This document shows, in pieces, positions 1-6,586 of a stretch of 10,466 bases of DNA. Made by a program: the position numbers and the translations under genes. Every line of letters starts with the position of its first letter. The first letter of the stretch is position 1. The stretch spans positions 1 to 10,466 of the forward strand of contig JAOZSF010000041.1 in NCBI GenBank assembly GCA_029939815.1, in the 5' to 3' direction. This DNA is from a bacterium (lineage in GTDB: Bacteria; Auribacterota; UBA3054; B51-G9). Under the pieces are notes generated by a model. It was not told the DNA's origin. It ran no database searches and worked only from the letters and a program-made list of their open reading frames with translations.

Positions 1-1
1 C

Positions 2-29
2 ATTCATAATTCACCATTCATAATTCATA
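2..29. repeat. 7-bp tandem repeat downstream of the response regulator
   Basis: Four 7-bp units, ATTCATA, ATTCACC, ATTCATA and ATTCATA, lie directly after the response regulator stop at 32-34. The array may continue beyond the left edge. Confidence 0.75.
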
Positions 30-31
30 AT

Positions 32-1399
32 CTATTCCTCATCTATAATTCCGTATCGTTTTAATTTATTGTACAAACTTCTTCTTGACATACCAAGCTG
101 TGCTGCAGCCTGGGTTCTGTTACCTTTGCAAGCGGCGAGCATATCATTTATTAAATCCAACTCGCTTTCTTCGATTAAAGTCAGAGGCTTATTTGTGTCT
201 TTACGGTAATGATTATCGATTTTAAAATAATCCGGAAGAACGTCCGGAACAATTATATCACCGAGTGACATAATTACCGCCCGCTCCATCACATTTTCGA
301 GTTCACGTACATTTCCGGGCCAGTTGTAACGGTAGAGCAGTTGCATCGCATCCGGCGATATAGAATTAATTTCTCTTCTGTTTTTAGCCGAGAAAACGGA
401 AAGAAAATATTCCGCAAAAGCTGCTATTTCTTCGCGCCTCTCATTAAGTGAAGGTAAGTGAATTGGAACAACACTTAAGCGAAAATAGAGATCATTTCTA
501 AATTTACCTTCTTTAATATTTTCTTTAAGATTATGATTTGTTGCGGCAATAATCCTTACATCCGTTTTAATGGTTTCCGAGCCACCAAGTCGTTCAAAAG
601 TTCCTGACTGCAGCACACGCAGAATTTTAGCTTGAGTAGTGAGAGTCATATCACCGATTTCGTCAAGAAACAAAGTCCCACCGTCTGATAGTTCAAATCG
701 ACCTTTCCTTTTATCCTGCGCACCTGTAAAAGCGCCGCGCTCATGGCCAAAAAGTTCCGATTCAAGTAACTGTTCATGCAGCGCCGCGCAGTTGACTTTT
801 ATAAAAGGTTTATTCGCCCTTGCGCTTAGGCGTTGAATTGTATCGGCAATAATTTCTTTTCCGGTTCCGCTTTCACCTGTAATAAGGACGGAAGCTTCGC
901 TCGGAGCAACTCGCTTAGCAACTTCCAGGATGTCTTCCATAACTTTGCTTTTTCTGATGACGCCGGGGAACTCATCAATTTCATCCCGATTGTCTTTAGT
1001 GCATTTTCCTAAAACTATCCCGCCGTATTTAAGCGCGCCTTCAATCGCAACGGCAAGCGCGTCAATATCCACCGGCTTCTCCAGAAAATCATAAGCGCCG
1101 AAACGTACAGCACAAACAGCGGTAGGGATTGTTCCATGGGCGGTAAGCACAAGTACCGGAATCTTTTTGTCTATAGATTTAATTTGTTTTAAAGTTTCTA
1201 TTCCATCAATGCCGGGCATTTTCAGATCGGTAATAACAAGATCCGGCTTTTCTTTTTCAGTTGCAGGAATTGCGGCTTCGCCGGTGGGCGCTTCAATAAC
1301 GCCATAACCAAGAGATTGAAGATTGGCGCGCAGCATTGAGCGGTGATGAGTATCATCATCAACGATAAGAATCCATTTATTTTTTTGAGAACTTTTCAT
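32..1399 (-). CDS. Sigma-54-dependent response regulator (NtrC/AtoC/ZraR type)
   Basis: This 455-residue cytoplasmic regulator should be phosphorylated by the adjacent kinase and then activate sigma-54 RNA polymerase. Visible domains: a receiver at about 8-124 (acidic pair D14-D15, phospho-acceptor D58 in ITDLKMPG, T86, K108); an AAA+ domain at about 146-375 with Walker A GESGTGKE at 175-182, an intact GAFTGA sigma-54 loop at 222-227 and Walker B LFLDE ending at D246-E247; and a C-terminal Fis-type helix-turn-helix at about 426-451 (GNRTQAAAQLGMSRRSLYNK). All key residues are present, so it looks functional. I chose the ATG at 1399, directly before the receiver. An in-frame ATG at 1453 would add 18 unusual residues and overlap the kinase gene. 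The chosen start lies 7 bp after the kinase stop, with a weak AAAGA ribosome site. Length and domain order are normal for the family. Its target promoters are unknown. Confidence 0.96.
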   Translation of the reverse strand: MKSSQKNKWILIVDDDTHHRSMLRANLQSLGYGVIEAPTGEAAIPATEKEKPDLVITDLKMPGIDGIETLKQIKSIDKKIPVLVLTAHGTIPTAVCAVRFGAYDFLEKPVDIDALAVAIEGALKYGGIVLGKCTKDNRDEIDEFPGVIRKSKVMEDILEVAKRVAPSEASVLITGESGTGKEIIADTIQRLSARANKPFIKVNCAALHEQLLESELFGHERGAFTGAQDKRKGRFELSDGGTLFLDEIGDMTLTTQAKILRVLQSGTFERLGGSETIKTDVRIIAATNHNLKENIKEGKFRNDLYFRLSVVPIHLPSLNERREEIAAFAEYFLSVFSAKNRREINSISPDAMQLLYRYNWPGNVRELENVMERAVIMSLGDIIVPDVLPDYFKIDNHYRKDTNKPLTLIEESELDLINDMLAACKGNRTQAAAQLGMSRRSLYNKLKRYGIIDEE

Positions 1400-1406
1400 A
1401 TAGTCT

Positions 1407-2858
1407 TTAATTTGAAGAAGGTAAAGTGATAACAAAAGTTGTCCCTTCACCAAGTTTACTTTTAACTGTTATTGTACCGCCGTGTGTTGCTATTATATTG
1501 TCAACAACGGCAAGTCCTATTCCTGTTCCTGTAGGTTTTGTACTGTAATACGGCTGAAAAATATCATCGACTTCGTTCTCAGGAATTCCAACTCCGGTGT
1601 CGGATACTTTTATTTTTACATAACCTTCTCTTGTTTTTGAAAGGGAAACATCCAAAGTTCCGCCGTTCGGCATCGAATCAAGCGCGTTAAGTAAAATATT
1701 AAGAAATGTTTGAGAAATCAGATGTTCATCAACTTTAACCTTGGGAAGCGAATCAGGAAAATCACAATGCAATTCTATATTCTTTAAACTGATATCACGT
1801 TTGATAAGCTCAAGTGTACGCATTAATAATGGCTTGATATCAAGCGTTTGAAATGATGGCTTGAGAGGTTTGCTGAACTGAAGAGTCCTCTTAACTATGC
1901 CATTAAGGCGGTCAACTTCGCTAATAACAATTTCGGCATGTTTACACATTTCTATATTATTATTTTTTAAAAATTCTCTTTTGAAAAGCTGGGTGAAACC
2001 GCTTATGGAGCCAAGCGGATTTCGGATGTCATGCGACATTGTTGCCGCCATTCTGCCGATTAGCGAAAGTCTGTCTGCGCGTCTTATGCCTTCAATAAGC
2101 TGTTCGTTTTCCGCGCGGACACGTTTGAGTGCTGAAGAAAGAGTGCCGTGATGCTGTACAATTGAAATGACATAAAACAGCAAAGACCCTATAAAGAAAA
2201 ATATAACTCCCATAATTAAAAGCTGAACAATCGTCTGATGTGTTATAGCGCTAATATCATCAAGGGGGAGGCAAACACTTGCCAGAGGGAGAGAACGGAC
2301 ATTGTTTCTTGATGAACGGAAATGCCGCAGAGTTTTGTGTTGACTTTTTCTGTCAAGAAGCACCTGGTAAAACCTGAAAGTTCGTTTGCCGATTCGTTCC
2401 GCGTTATCAAGCAGCAGCGGTTTTATAATACAAAATGATTTAACTCCGCTTGGAGAGGTAGAATATTTCCAGAAATAAGGCTGATTTGAAAGTTTGTTAT
2501 ATGCGTTTGTCAAAGAAGAATTATAAAAATTGGTTTTGAAGTCTCTGGTAACATAAAAAACATTTAACGATGGCGATATAAAACAAAAAGAATCAAGGTC
2601 AGCTCGCTTGCATGTATCCATAATTAGCGCATGAAGCTTTTCTTTGTCCCATAAACGCCTGCCTGTAAGACCGATTCGCACAGATGACTCAAAAGCTTCA
2701 ATCACCTTTAAACCCTCACGCACAAGCGAATGTTCAAATCGTGCCCGTGTTCGTTTGTAATCTGAAATGGAATAAACGATGATGACAAATGCAAGAACCG
2801 CTGCGGCAAGAGCAAATCCCAACAATGAAACACGTTTTTTATAATAACGATTTAACAT
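1407..2858 (-). CDS. Membrane sensor histidine kinase (NtrB/AtoS/ZraS type)
   Basis: This 483-residue inner-membrane kinase is the likely phosphodonor for the response regulator that follows it by 7 bp. It has a first membrane helix at about 10-31, an extracytoplasmic sensor region of about 175 residues (32-207), and a second helix at about 210-233. A short linker leads to a HisKA domain with the H-box MSHDIRNPLGS (H276) and a HATPase domain with the N-box FLNILLNALDSMPNGG (N387, N391), G1 DTGVGIP (420-426), F-box FQPYYSTKPTG and G2 GTGIGLA (444-450). The kinase core is complete and most like NtrB/AtoS-class kinases that pair with NtrC-type regulators. The sensor region matches no ligand-binding fold I can name with confidence; it has a strongly basic stretch near 168-188. 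No HAMP or PAS domain is evident. The start is the ATG at 2858, 28 bp after the preceding gene, with no clear Shine-Dalgarno. Confidence 0.95.
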   Translation of the reverse strand: MLNRYYKKRVSLLGFALAAAVLAFVIIVYSISDYKRTRARFEHSLVREGLKVIEAFESSVRIGLTGRRLWDKEKLHALIMDTCKRADLDSFCFISPSLNVFYVTRDFKTNFYNSSLTNAYNKLSNQPYFWKYSTSPSGVKSFCIIKPLLLDNAERIGKRTFRFYQVLLDRKSQHKTLRHFRSSRNNVRSLPLASVCLPLDDISAITHQTIVQLLIMGVIFFFIGSLLFYVISIVQHHGTLSSALKRVRAENEQLIEGIRRADRLSLIGRMAATMSHDIRNPLGSISGFTQLFKREFLKNNNIEMCKHAEIVISEVDRLNGIVKRTLQFSKPLKPSFQTLDIKPLLMRTLELIKRDISLKNIELHCDFPDSLPKVKVDEHLISQTFLNILLNALDSMPNGGTLDVSLSKTREGYVKIKVSDTGVGIPENEVDDIFQPYYSTKPTGTGIGLAVVDNIIATHGGTITVKSKLGEGTTFVITLPSSN

Positions 2859-2886
2859 AATAAAATAATACCAAAACAGGTATCAG

Positions 2887-3198
2887 TCAGTCAAGGTCAA
2901 TGTCGCGGATAGGCTTATAATCACCGATACCTTCTTCTCGTGTCTTTTTCAAAGACTCTTCAAAAAGAGTTTGCCGATCGGTATCTTTTTCTTTGAGCCC
3001 TGAAAGACTTTTATCAAAAAGACTGTTGATTTTTTCTGAATGATCCTTTTGTGCTTGTAATGCATCGGCAAATCTATCGCCGCTTGGATTTTCAACAAGA
3101 GGCTCGCGATGCTCTAATACCTCTCCTGTAACTTTATCGACTACAAGAATTGTATTGCAGCAGGGGCATGTTACTTTATAAGTGATAATTGCAGACAT
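2887..3198 (-). CDS. Small conserved-looking CxxC protein of unknown function
   Basis: This encodes a 103-residue protein I cannot assign to a named family. The first 25 residues hold a CPCC motif (CxxC at C11 and C14) between short beta-like segments, as in half of a zinc ribbon or a rubredoxin-like knuckle. There is only one cysteine pair, so a metal site would need a second subunit or other ligands. The rest, about 45-95, is charged and likely helical or coiled coil (many K, E, D), ending in an acidic DIDLD tail. There is no signal peptide or membrane helix, so it should be cytoplasmic. It lies 20 bp after the secreted beta-domain gene and 28 bp before the kinase, on the same strand, consistent with one transcript. 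The gene looks real because it fills the space exactly with clean boundaries, but function is open. Confidence 0.8.
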   Translation of the reverse strand: MSAIITYKVTCPCCNTILVVDKVTGEVLEHREPLVENPSGDRFADALQAQKDHSEKINSLFDKSLSGLKEKDTDRQTLFEESLKKTREEGIGDYKPIRDIDLD

Positions 3199-3205
3199 GG
3201 AATTG

Positions 3206-3221
3206 TTGGATTATTGGATTA
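3206..3221. repeat. 8-bp tandem repeat TTGGATTA x2 at a gene junction
   Basis: TTGGATTA occurs twice without interruption, overlapping the stop codon of the secreted-protein gene and filling most of the 20-bp gap before the CxxC gene. Confidence 0.65.
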
Positions 3222-3833
3222 TTTTTTTTCAACCTTATCCGTCCTATTAGTCTTATCCGTCCCATCCATCGTATCAATCACATTAGTTTCCGGTTCATAA
3301 TCGTAAATGTGCAAGTCCGGAGGATTAAAGAAATTGTATTCCTTGATATTATAAATATTAGTAATATCATCGGCAATATCAAAGAAATTTGACACAACTA
3401 CCCATGTGCCGTTTTCAAGAGCATTTGACGTGACAACCCAGAAATTTGTCCATATATGTTCAGGCTCAAGCGAGAATTTACCAATGTCAGCCGATTGACT
3501 TATTGGAATCGGAATCCATCTTGCAACTGCTCCATCAAAGCCTTTCCCCTTAACTATCAGCGAATAATGACCGCCCTGCTGCAAGCCCTTAATAGAAAAA
3601 TAACCGTTTTTATCGGCAGTGGTTCTTATATTTTTTGAGTGAACTTTGATTTTCGCGTAAGGAATAGGATTGCCATCTTGATCAGTAATTCGACCGGTCA
3701 TTGTTCCATTCCAGTCACCCCAGCCTTCCCATTCAATAAAGGAATAATCTTCCGGATTCTTTTCTTTAGCATAAACAAAAAAAACGGTAATGCAAAAAAT
3801 AGAAAAAATTATTAATGTTAGTTTAGTTCTCAT
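3219..3833 (-). CDS. Exported carboxypeptidase-regulatory-like domain protein
   Basis: This encodes a 204-residue protein with an N-terminal Sec signal peptide (basic MRTK, hydrophobic core at about 5-20, likely cleavage after YA at 22). Next comes a tryptophan-rich stretch (FIEWEGWGDWNG), then a beta-sandwich of the carboxypeptidase D regulatory-like type at about 44-105, recognised by GRITDQDGNPIPYAKIKV, TTADKNGYFSIKGL and YSLIVKGKGF. Such domains are non-catalytic and often bind or present ligands on envelope proteins. The region from about 120 to 180 is rich in W, F and N and unrecognised. The last 20 or so residues are built from 9-bp DNA repeats (TNV-IDT-MDG-TDK-TNR-TDK). There is no lipobox cysteine. 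It starts 72 bp after batE and is followed by the CxxC gene after 20 bp. Its link to the Bat proteins is positional only; function is unknown. Confidence 0.85.
   Translation of the reverse strand: MRTKLTLIIFSIFCITVFFVYAKEKNPEDYSFIEWEGWGDWNGTMTGRITDQDGNPIPYAKIKVHSKNIRTTADKNGYFSIKGLQQGGHYSLIVKGKGFDGAVARWIPIPISQSADIGKFSLEPEHIWTNFWVVTSNALENGTWVVVSNFFDIADDITNIYNIKEYNFFNPPDLHIYDYEPETNVIDTMDGTDKTNRTDKVEKK
3234..3287. repeat. Degenerate 9-bp tandem repeat at the 3' end of the secreted-protein gene
   Basis: There are six 9-bp units on the plus strand: CTTATCCGT, CCTATTAGT, CTTATCCGT, CCCATCCAT, CGTATCAAT, CACATTAGT. They stay in codon phase and encode TNV, IDT, MDG, TDK, TNR and TDK in gene order. 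Two units are identical and the others diverge. Confidence 0.8.
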
Positions 3834-3905
3834 TTTGTGGGTTCAGGGTTGTAGCCAGTGCCGGCGGTTTCGGTTTTTTTATCAGTAATCAAATCTTAAA
3901 TCTCC

Positions 3906-4679
3906 CTATATTATATCAATATCATTAACATTTATCCAACCCTTTTTCTTATCCACTTTAATTTTAGCACTATTATCCTTCTTCTCAAGAATCTTTATTT
4001 CTGTACCGTTATGAATAACAAATATTTCAGCGTAGGAGTCTCCGGGGCCCGCCCTTACAACAGCTTCCTTTGAAGTAATTACCGCTGTAGAATGTGATAA
4101 AATGTTATAAAACTTAACCGCTGCGGTTGTGCCAATTATTACAAAAACAATTACCGTAATTTTAATAAAACTTCTAATTGGAGAAATTCGGAAAAAAGTA
4201 TAAATTGACAGTAAAAGAAATACCGCTGCCAACAAAACCGCCGTCATCCACAGAAGTTCATCCAAACTGAATTTGTAATATAAAAATAAAAATTGTCGCA
4301 GCGCCGCAGGAGGTTCATTAGGCACAATTTTATCTATTGTTTGCGAACGCGCGGTGTTTAAGTTCTCTAAAACATCACTGTTGCGCGGAAGCAATTGCCT
4401 GGCTCTTAAATATGATGCAATTGCCTTACCGAGATCACCGTTTCGGTAATACGCGTTACCGAGGTTATAGTAAAGTCCGCCTGGAGCGAAGCCGAGCGAA
4501 AGGGCTTTATTATAAAGAGAAATGGCTTTTGAATAATTTGTTCCTTTGTAAACCTGATTGGCCTGCACAAAAGTAGTATAGGCATCATCGGTCGCAAAGC
4601 ACTGCTGAGGAACTATAAATTCCATTAAAGCAATAACTGCAAAAATAATAATAAAAGGTTTATAATATCTTCTTAACAT
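3906..4679 (-). CDS. batE: BatE: TPR and SH3-like membrane protein
   Basis: This 257-residue protein is the last Bat gene. It begins with a signal peptide or anchor (hydrophobic 8-24), then two TPR units at about 33-66 and 68-101 (NYSKAISLYNKAL and LYYNLGNAYYRNGDLGKAIASY). Two membrane helices follow at about 143-163 and 170-190, and a C-terminal bacterial SH3-like domain at about 198-257 (AVVRAGPGDSYAEIFVIHNGTEIKILE...GWINVNDI). This order (signal, TPR, paired helices, SH3b) is typical of BatE in Bat operons, where it is thought to be part of an envelope complex with BatA-D. The SH3-like domain may bind peptidoglycan or protein, which is inferred from the fold only. The gene starts 25 bp after batD with a modest AAGAG ribosome site 4 nt before the ATG. 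Confidence 0.9.
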   Translation of the reverse strand: MLRRYYKPFIIIFAVIALMEFIVPQQCFATDDAYTTFVQANQVYKGTNYSKAISLYNKALSLGFAPGGLYYNLGNAYYRNGDLGKAIASYLRARQLLPRNSDVLENLNTARSQTIDKIVPNEPPAALRQFLFLYYKFSLDELLWMTAVLLAAVFLLLSIYTFFRISPIRSFIKITVIVFVIIGTTAAVKFYNILSHSTAVITSKEAVVRAGPGDSYAEIFVIHNGTEIKILEKKDNSAKIKVDKKKGWINVNDIDII

Positions 4680-4704
4680 TCTGCTCTTGTTGTTGGTTAA
4701 ATAG

Positions 4705-6540
4705 TCAGGATATTACTTTTTCAAGTTCGGTTATTAATCTTTCACTCGCACTGAGACGTTTTTCTGCTTCAACTTTAGAAAACTCACCAGGGGCAAAACG
4801 ACCGAAATCGCAGTATTCAAGAGTGTTTTTTAACTCTTCAACTGTCTCTTGCGGAATACCATATCCGGTAAGTATTTTTGATAAGGTTATTGCCGTAACC
4901 TGTGCCGCAGGAATATGTATTTGATCAGCTATAAAGTGAGTTAATGCATCAGATAATTCCAGATAAAATAATTTGTTGTTGTCATTCTTAAGCGCGCTGC
5001 GTGCTTTCTTTAACCGCGCCTTTACTTTCTTAGACGCGTTTGTCCTGCGATACAAAGCTGTATCGTTTAGCATTCGATTTCGTCGCCGTGCAAATGCTGC
5101 AAGAATTATCCATGCTGCGGCCGGAGCAATCACCAAGGTATAAAAAGCAGGATTATTGATCGCGCGCTTTGAGCTGCCAAGTGAATCTACCGATGTTGTG
5201 ATTGGGAAAATATCCTGATTAAGAATTCTTATGGATCCTTGATTGTTTCTAATTGAAGTGAGTTCCGTTATTCTTAATTTACTGTCTTCGGGCATCGGTT
5301 TGACTTTTAATTTAAAAGGTCCCCTTTTTAAACTTACATATTTCTTTGTTTCAGGATTAAAATACGAAAAATTAATCGCGGGAATAAGTACTGCATTGGT
5401 CGATGTCGGAACCATAGCTTGTTTATATGTCCTCTTACCAACTAACTGGCCTTCAGAAACACGGGAATCACGCGTGGTTTCAGGTTCGTAAATCCTGAAA
5501 CCACGCGTGTCTTTTGGCATATCTATCGATGCATTATCAATATTGCCTTTTCCGGAAAGTTTAACTGTTAAAGTTACCGGCTCGCCTACCTGAACGGTTT
5601 TTGGAGATACGTCCACATTAAGCGAGAAATTACCGACCGCACCGGAAAAGCCATCCGGCTTCCCTGTTAAGGGCAATTTTCTGATATTTACAGTTACCGG
5701 ATTTGATTTCACTGAAACAATTTTTGTCTTATAATTTCCAAAAAAATCTCCGAAAATACTCCCGCCGAAAAAATTGTCGTCAAACGGATCACGCCGACGC
5801 TTTCCGCGAATAGGAACGCGAATTGTAACATCAATTGAAAATGGCCCTATTTTATGCTTGCCGGCGCTGAGAGGAATAAGAAGCTTCTGAAATCGGACAG
5901 ACTGATATATCATATTATCGATCATAACCCTTTGCTGAACAGGCCGGCCGCCATCGTCATAAACAAAAAAACCCTTGAGTTTAAAATCCGGCTGAGTAAC
6001 ATCGGTAATATCAACATCCTTATAATATAATGTTAAAGCAAGAGAAATTTGACCATTCGCGTAAACTTCCGATTTATCAACCTGGAGATTTAAAAAAATG
6101 TTTTGATCGGTGGAAAGATCAGCTGTTCCGGCAGGATCATTCTTTGAATTGTTTTTATTTCCTTTTACTATTTCAACCTGTATCGGTTTTGTACGGTATT
6201 TTTGACTGCCTACTTTCACAGTTACAGGTCCTATTGTTTGACTGCCGACAGCATTGGGCTTTAAAATATAGGAGTATGTTACACTTTTACTCTGATGACC
6301 ATTTACAAACGACATCTGCCGGGAAATAGATGGTCCCTGCAAAATACTAAAACCGGTCAGCTTTTCAAACTTCGGCATTAATGTTTTCTGGCTTCCTTCA
6401 ACGGTCACTTGAAAATTCACATTTTCATTTAAACTGATTACACGCTTGTTTATTGACGCCAGAACTTTCACTTGCGCTTGTGAAACCGAAGCGAAAAGGA
6501 GAAAAGAGGTTAATAATGTGTATTTCAAAAGTTTAAGCAT
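4705..6540 (-). CDS. batD: BatD: exported oxygen-tolerance family protein
   Basis: This 611-residue protein has a signal peptide (1-22, likely cleavage after SQA), a long periplasmic region of beta-rich repeats (about 23-460), one membrane helix at about 465-484 followed by RRR, and a cytoplasmic helical tail of about 125 residues. BatD landmarks are clear: a first domain with GFSILQGPSISRQMSFVNG and SYILKPNAVGSQTIGPVTV; a second with KGFFVYDDGGRPVQQRVM, a glycine/phenylalanine segment DPFDDNFFGGSIFGDFF, and VTVNIRKLPLTGKPDGFSGAVGNFSL; and a third with VQVGEPVTLTVKLSGKGNIDN. BatD is normally the largest Bat product and probably scaffolds the periplasmic side of the complex. It starts 46 bp after batC behind an A-rich leader lacking a strong Shine-Dalgarno. 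The stretch coding for residues 344-357 carries a perfect long inverted repeat, described separately. Confidence 0.95.
   Translation of the reverse strand: MLKLLKYTLLTSFLLFASVSQAQVKVLASINKRVISLNENVNFQVTVEGSQKTLMPKFEKLTGFSILQGPSISRQMSFVNGHQSKSVTYSYILKPNAVGSQTIGPVTVKVGSQKYRTKPIQVEIVKGNKNNSKNDPAGTADLSTDQNIFLNLQVDKSEVYANGQISLALTLYYKDVDITDVTQPDFKLKGFFVYDDGGRPVQQRVMIDNMIYQSVRFQKLLIPLSAGKHKIGPFSIDVTIRVPIRGKRRRDPFDDNFFGGSIFGDFFGNYKTKIVSVKSNPVTVNIRKLPLTGKPDGFSGAVGNFSLNVDVSPKTVQVGEPVTLTVKLSGKGNIDNASIDMPKDTRGFRIYEPETTRDSRVSEGQLVGKRTYKQAMVPTSTNAVLIPAINFSYFNPETKKYVSLKRGPFKLKVKPMPEDSKLRITELTSIRNNQGSIRILNQDIFPITTSVDSLGSSKRAINNPAFYTLVIAPAAAWIILAAFARRRNRMLNDTALYRRTNASKKVKARLKKARSALKNDNNKLFYLELSDALTHFIADQIHIPAAQVTAITLSKILTGYGIPQETVEELKNTLEYCDFGRFAPGEFSKVEAEKRLSASERLITELEKVIS
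5469..5509. repeat. Perfect 16-bp inverted repeat inside batD
   Basis: The arms CACGCGTGGTTTCAGG (5469-5484) and CCTGAAACCACGCGTG (5494-5509) are exact reverse complements separated by 9 nt (TTCGTAAAT). Each arm's outer end is itself the palindrome CACGCGTG. In batD it encodes residues around TRGFRIYEPETTR without breaking the frame. No T-run follows on the transcribed side. Confidence 0.95.
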
Positions 6541-6586
6541 AGTTTTCTTGTTTCTTTTATTTCAATTCTATTTAAGTTTATTTATT

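Noticed and set aside
639..836. Plus-strand frame opposite the response regulator AAA+ region
   Set aside because: It is antisense to highly conserved Walker A/GAFTGA coding sequence and has no ribosome site or family resemblance.
1400..1453. Upstream ATG that would extend the response regulator by 18 residues
   Set aside because: It lies inside the kinase 3' end and adds a hydrophobic stretch absent from the family; the ATG at 1399 directly precedes the receiver.
2868..2883. Small hairpin ATACC-AAAACA-GGTAT before the kinase gene
   Set aside because: The 5-bp AT-rich stem is weak and expected by chance in an AT-rich spacer.
3834..3905. Possible terminator: GC-rich patch followed by seven T on the plus strand in the batE spacer
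   Set aside because: Only 3-bp stems can be drawn, the T-run is on the strand with no genes, and on the transcribed strand the A-run comes before the GC patch.
5469..5509. Reading the batD inverted repeat as an intrinsic terminator
   Set aside because: No U-run follows on the minus strand and the reading frame continues intact for over 250 codons.
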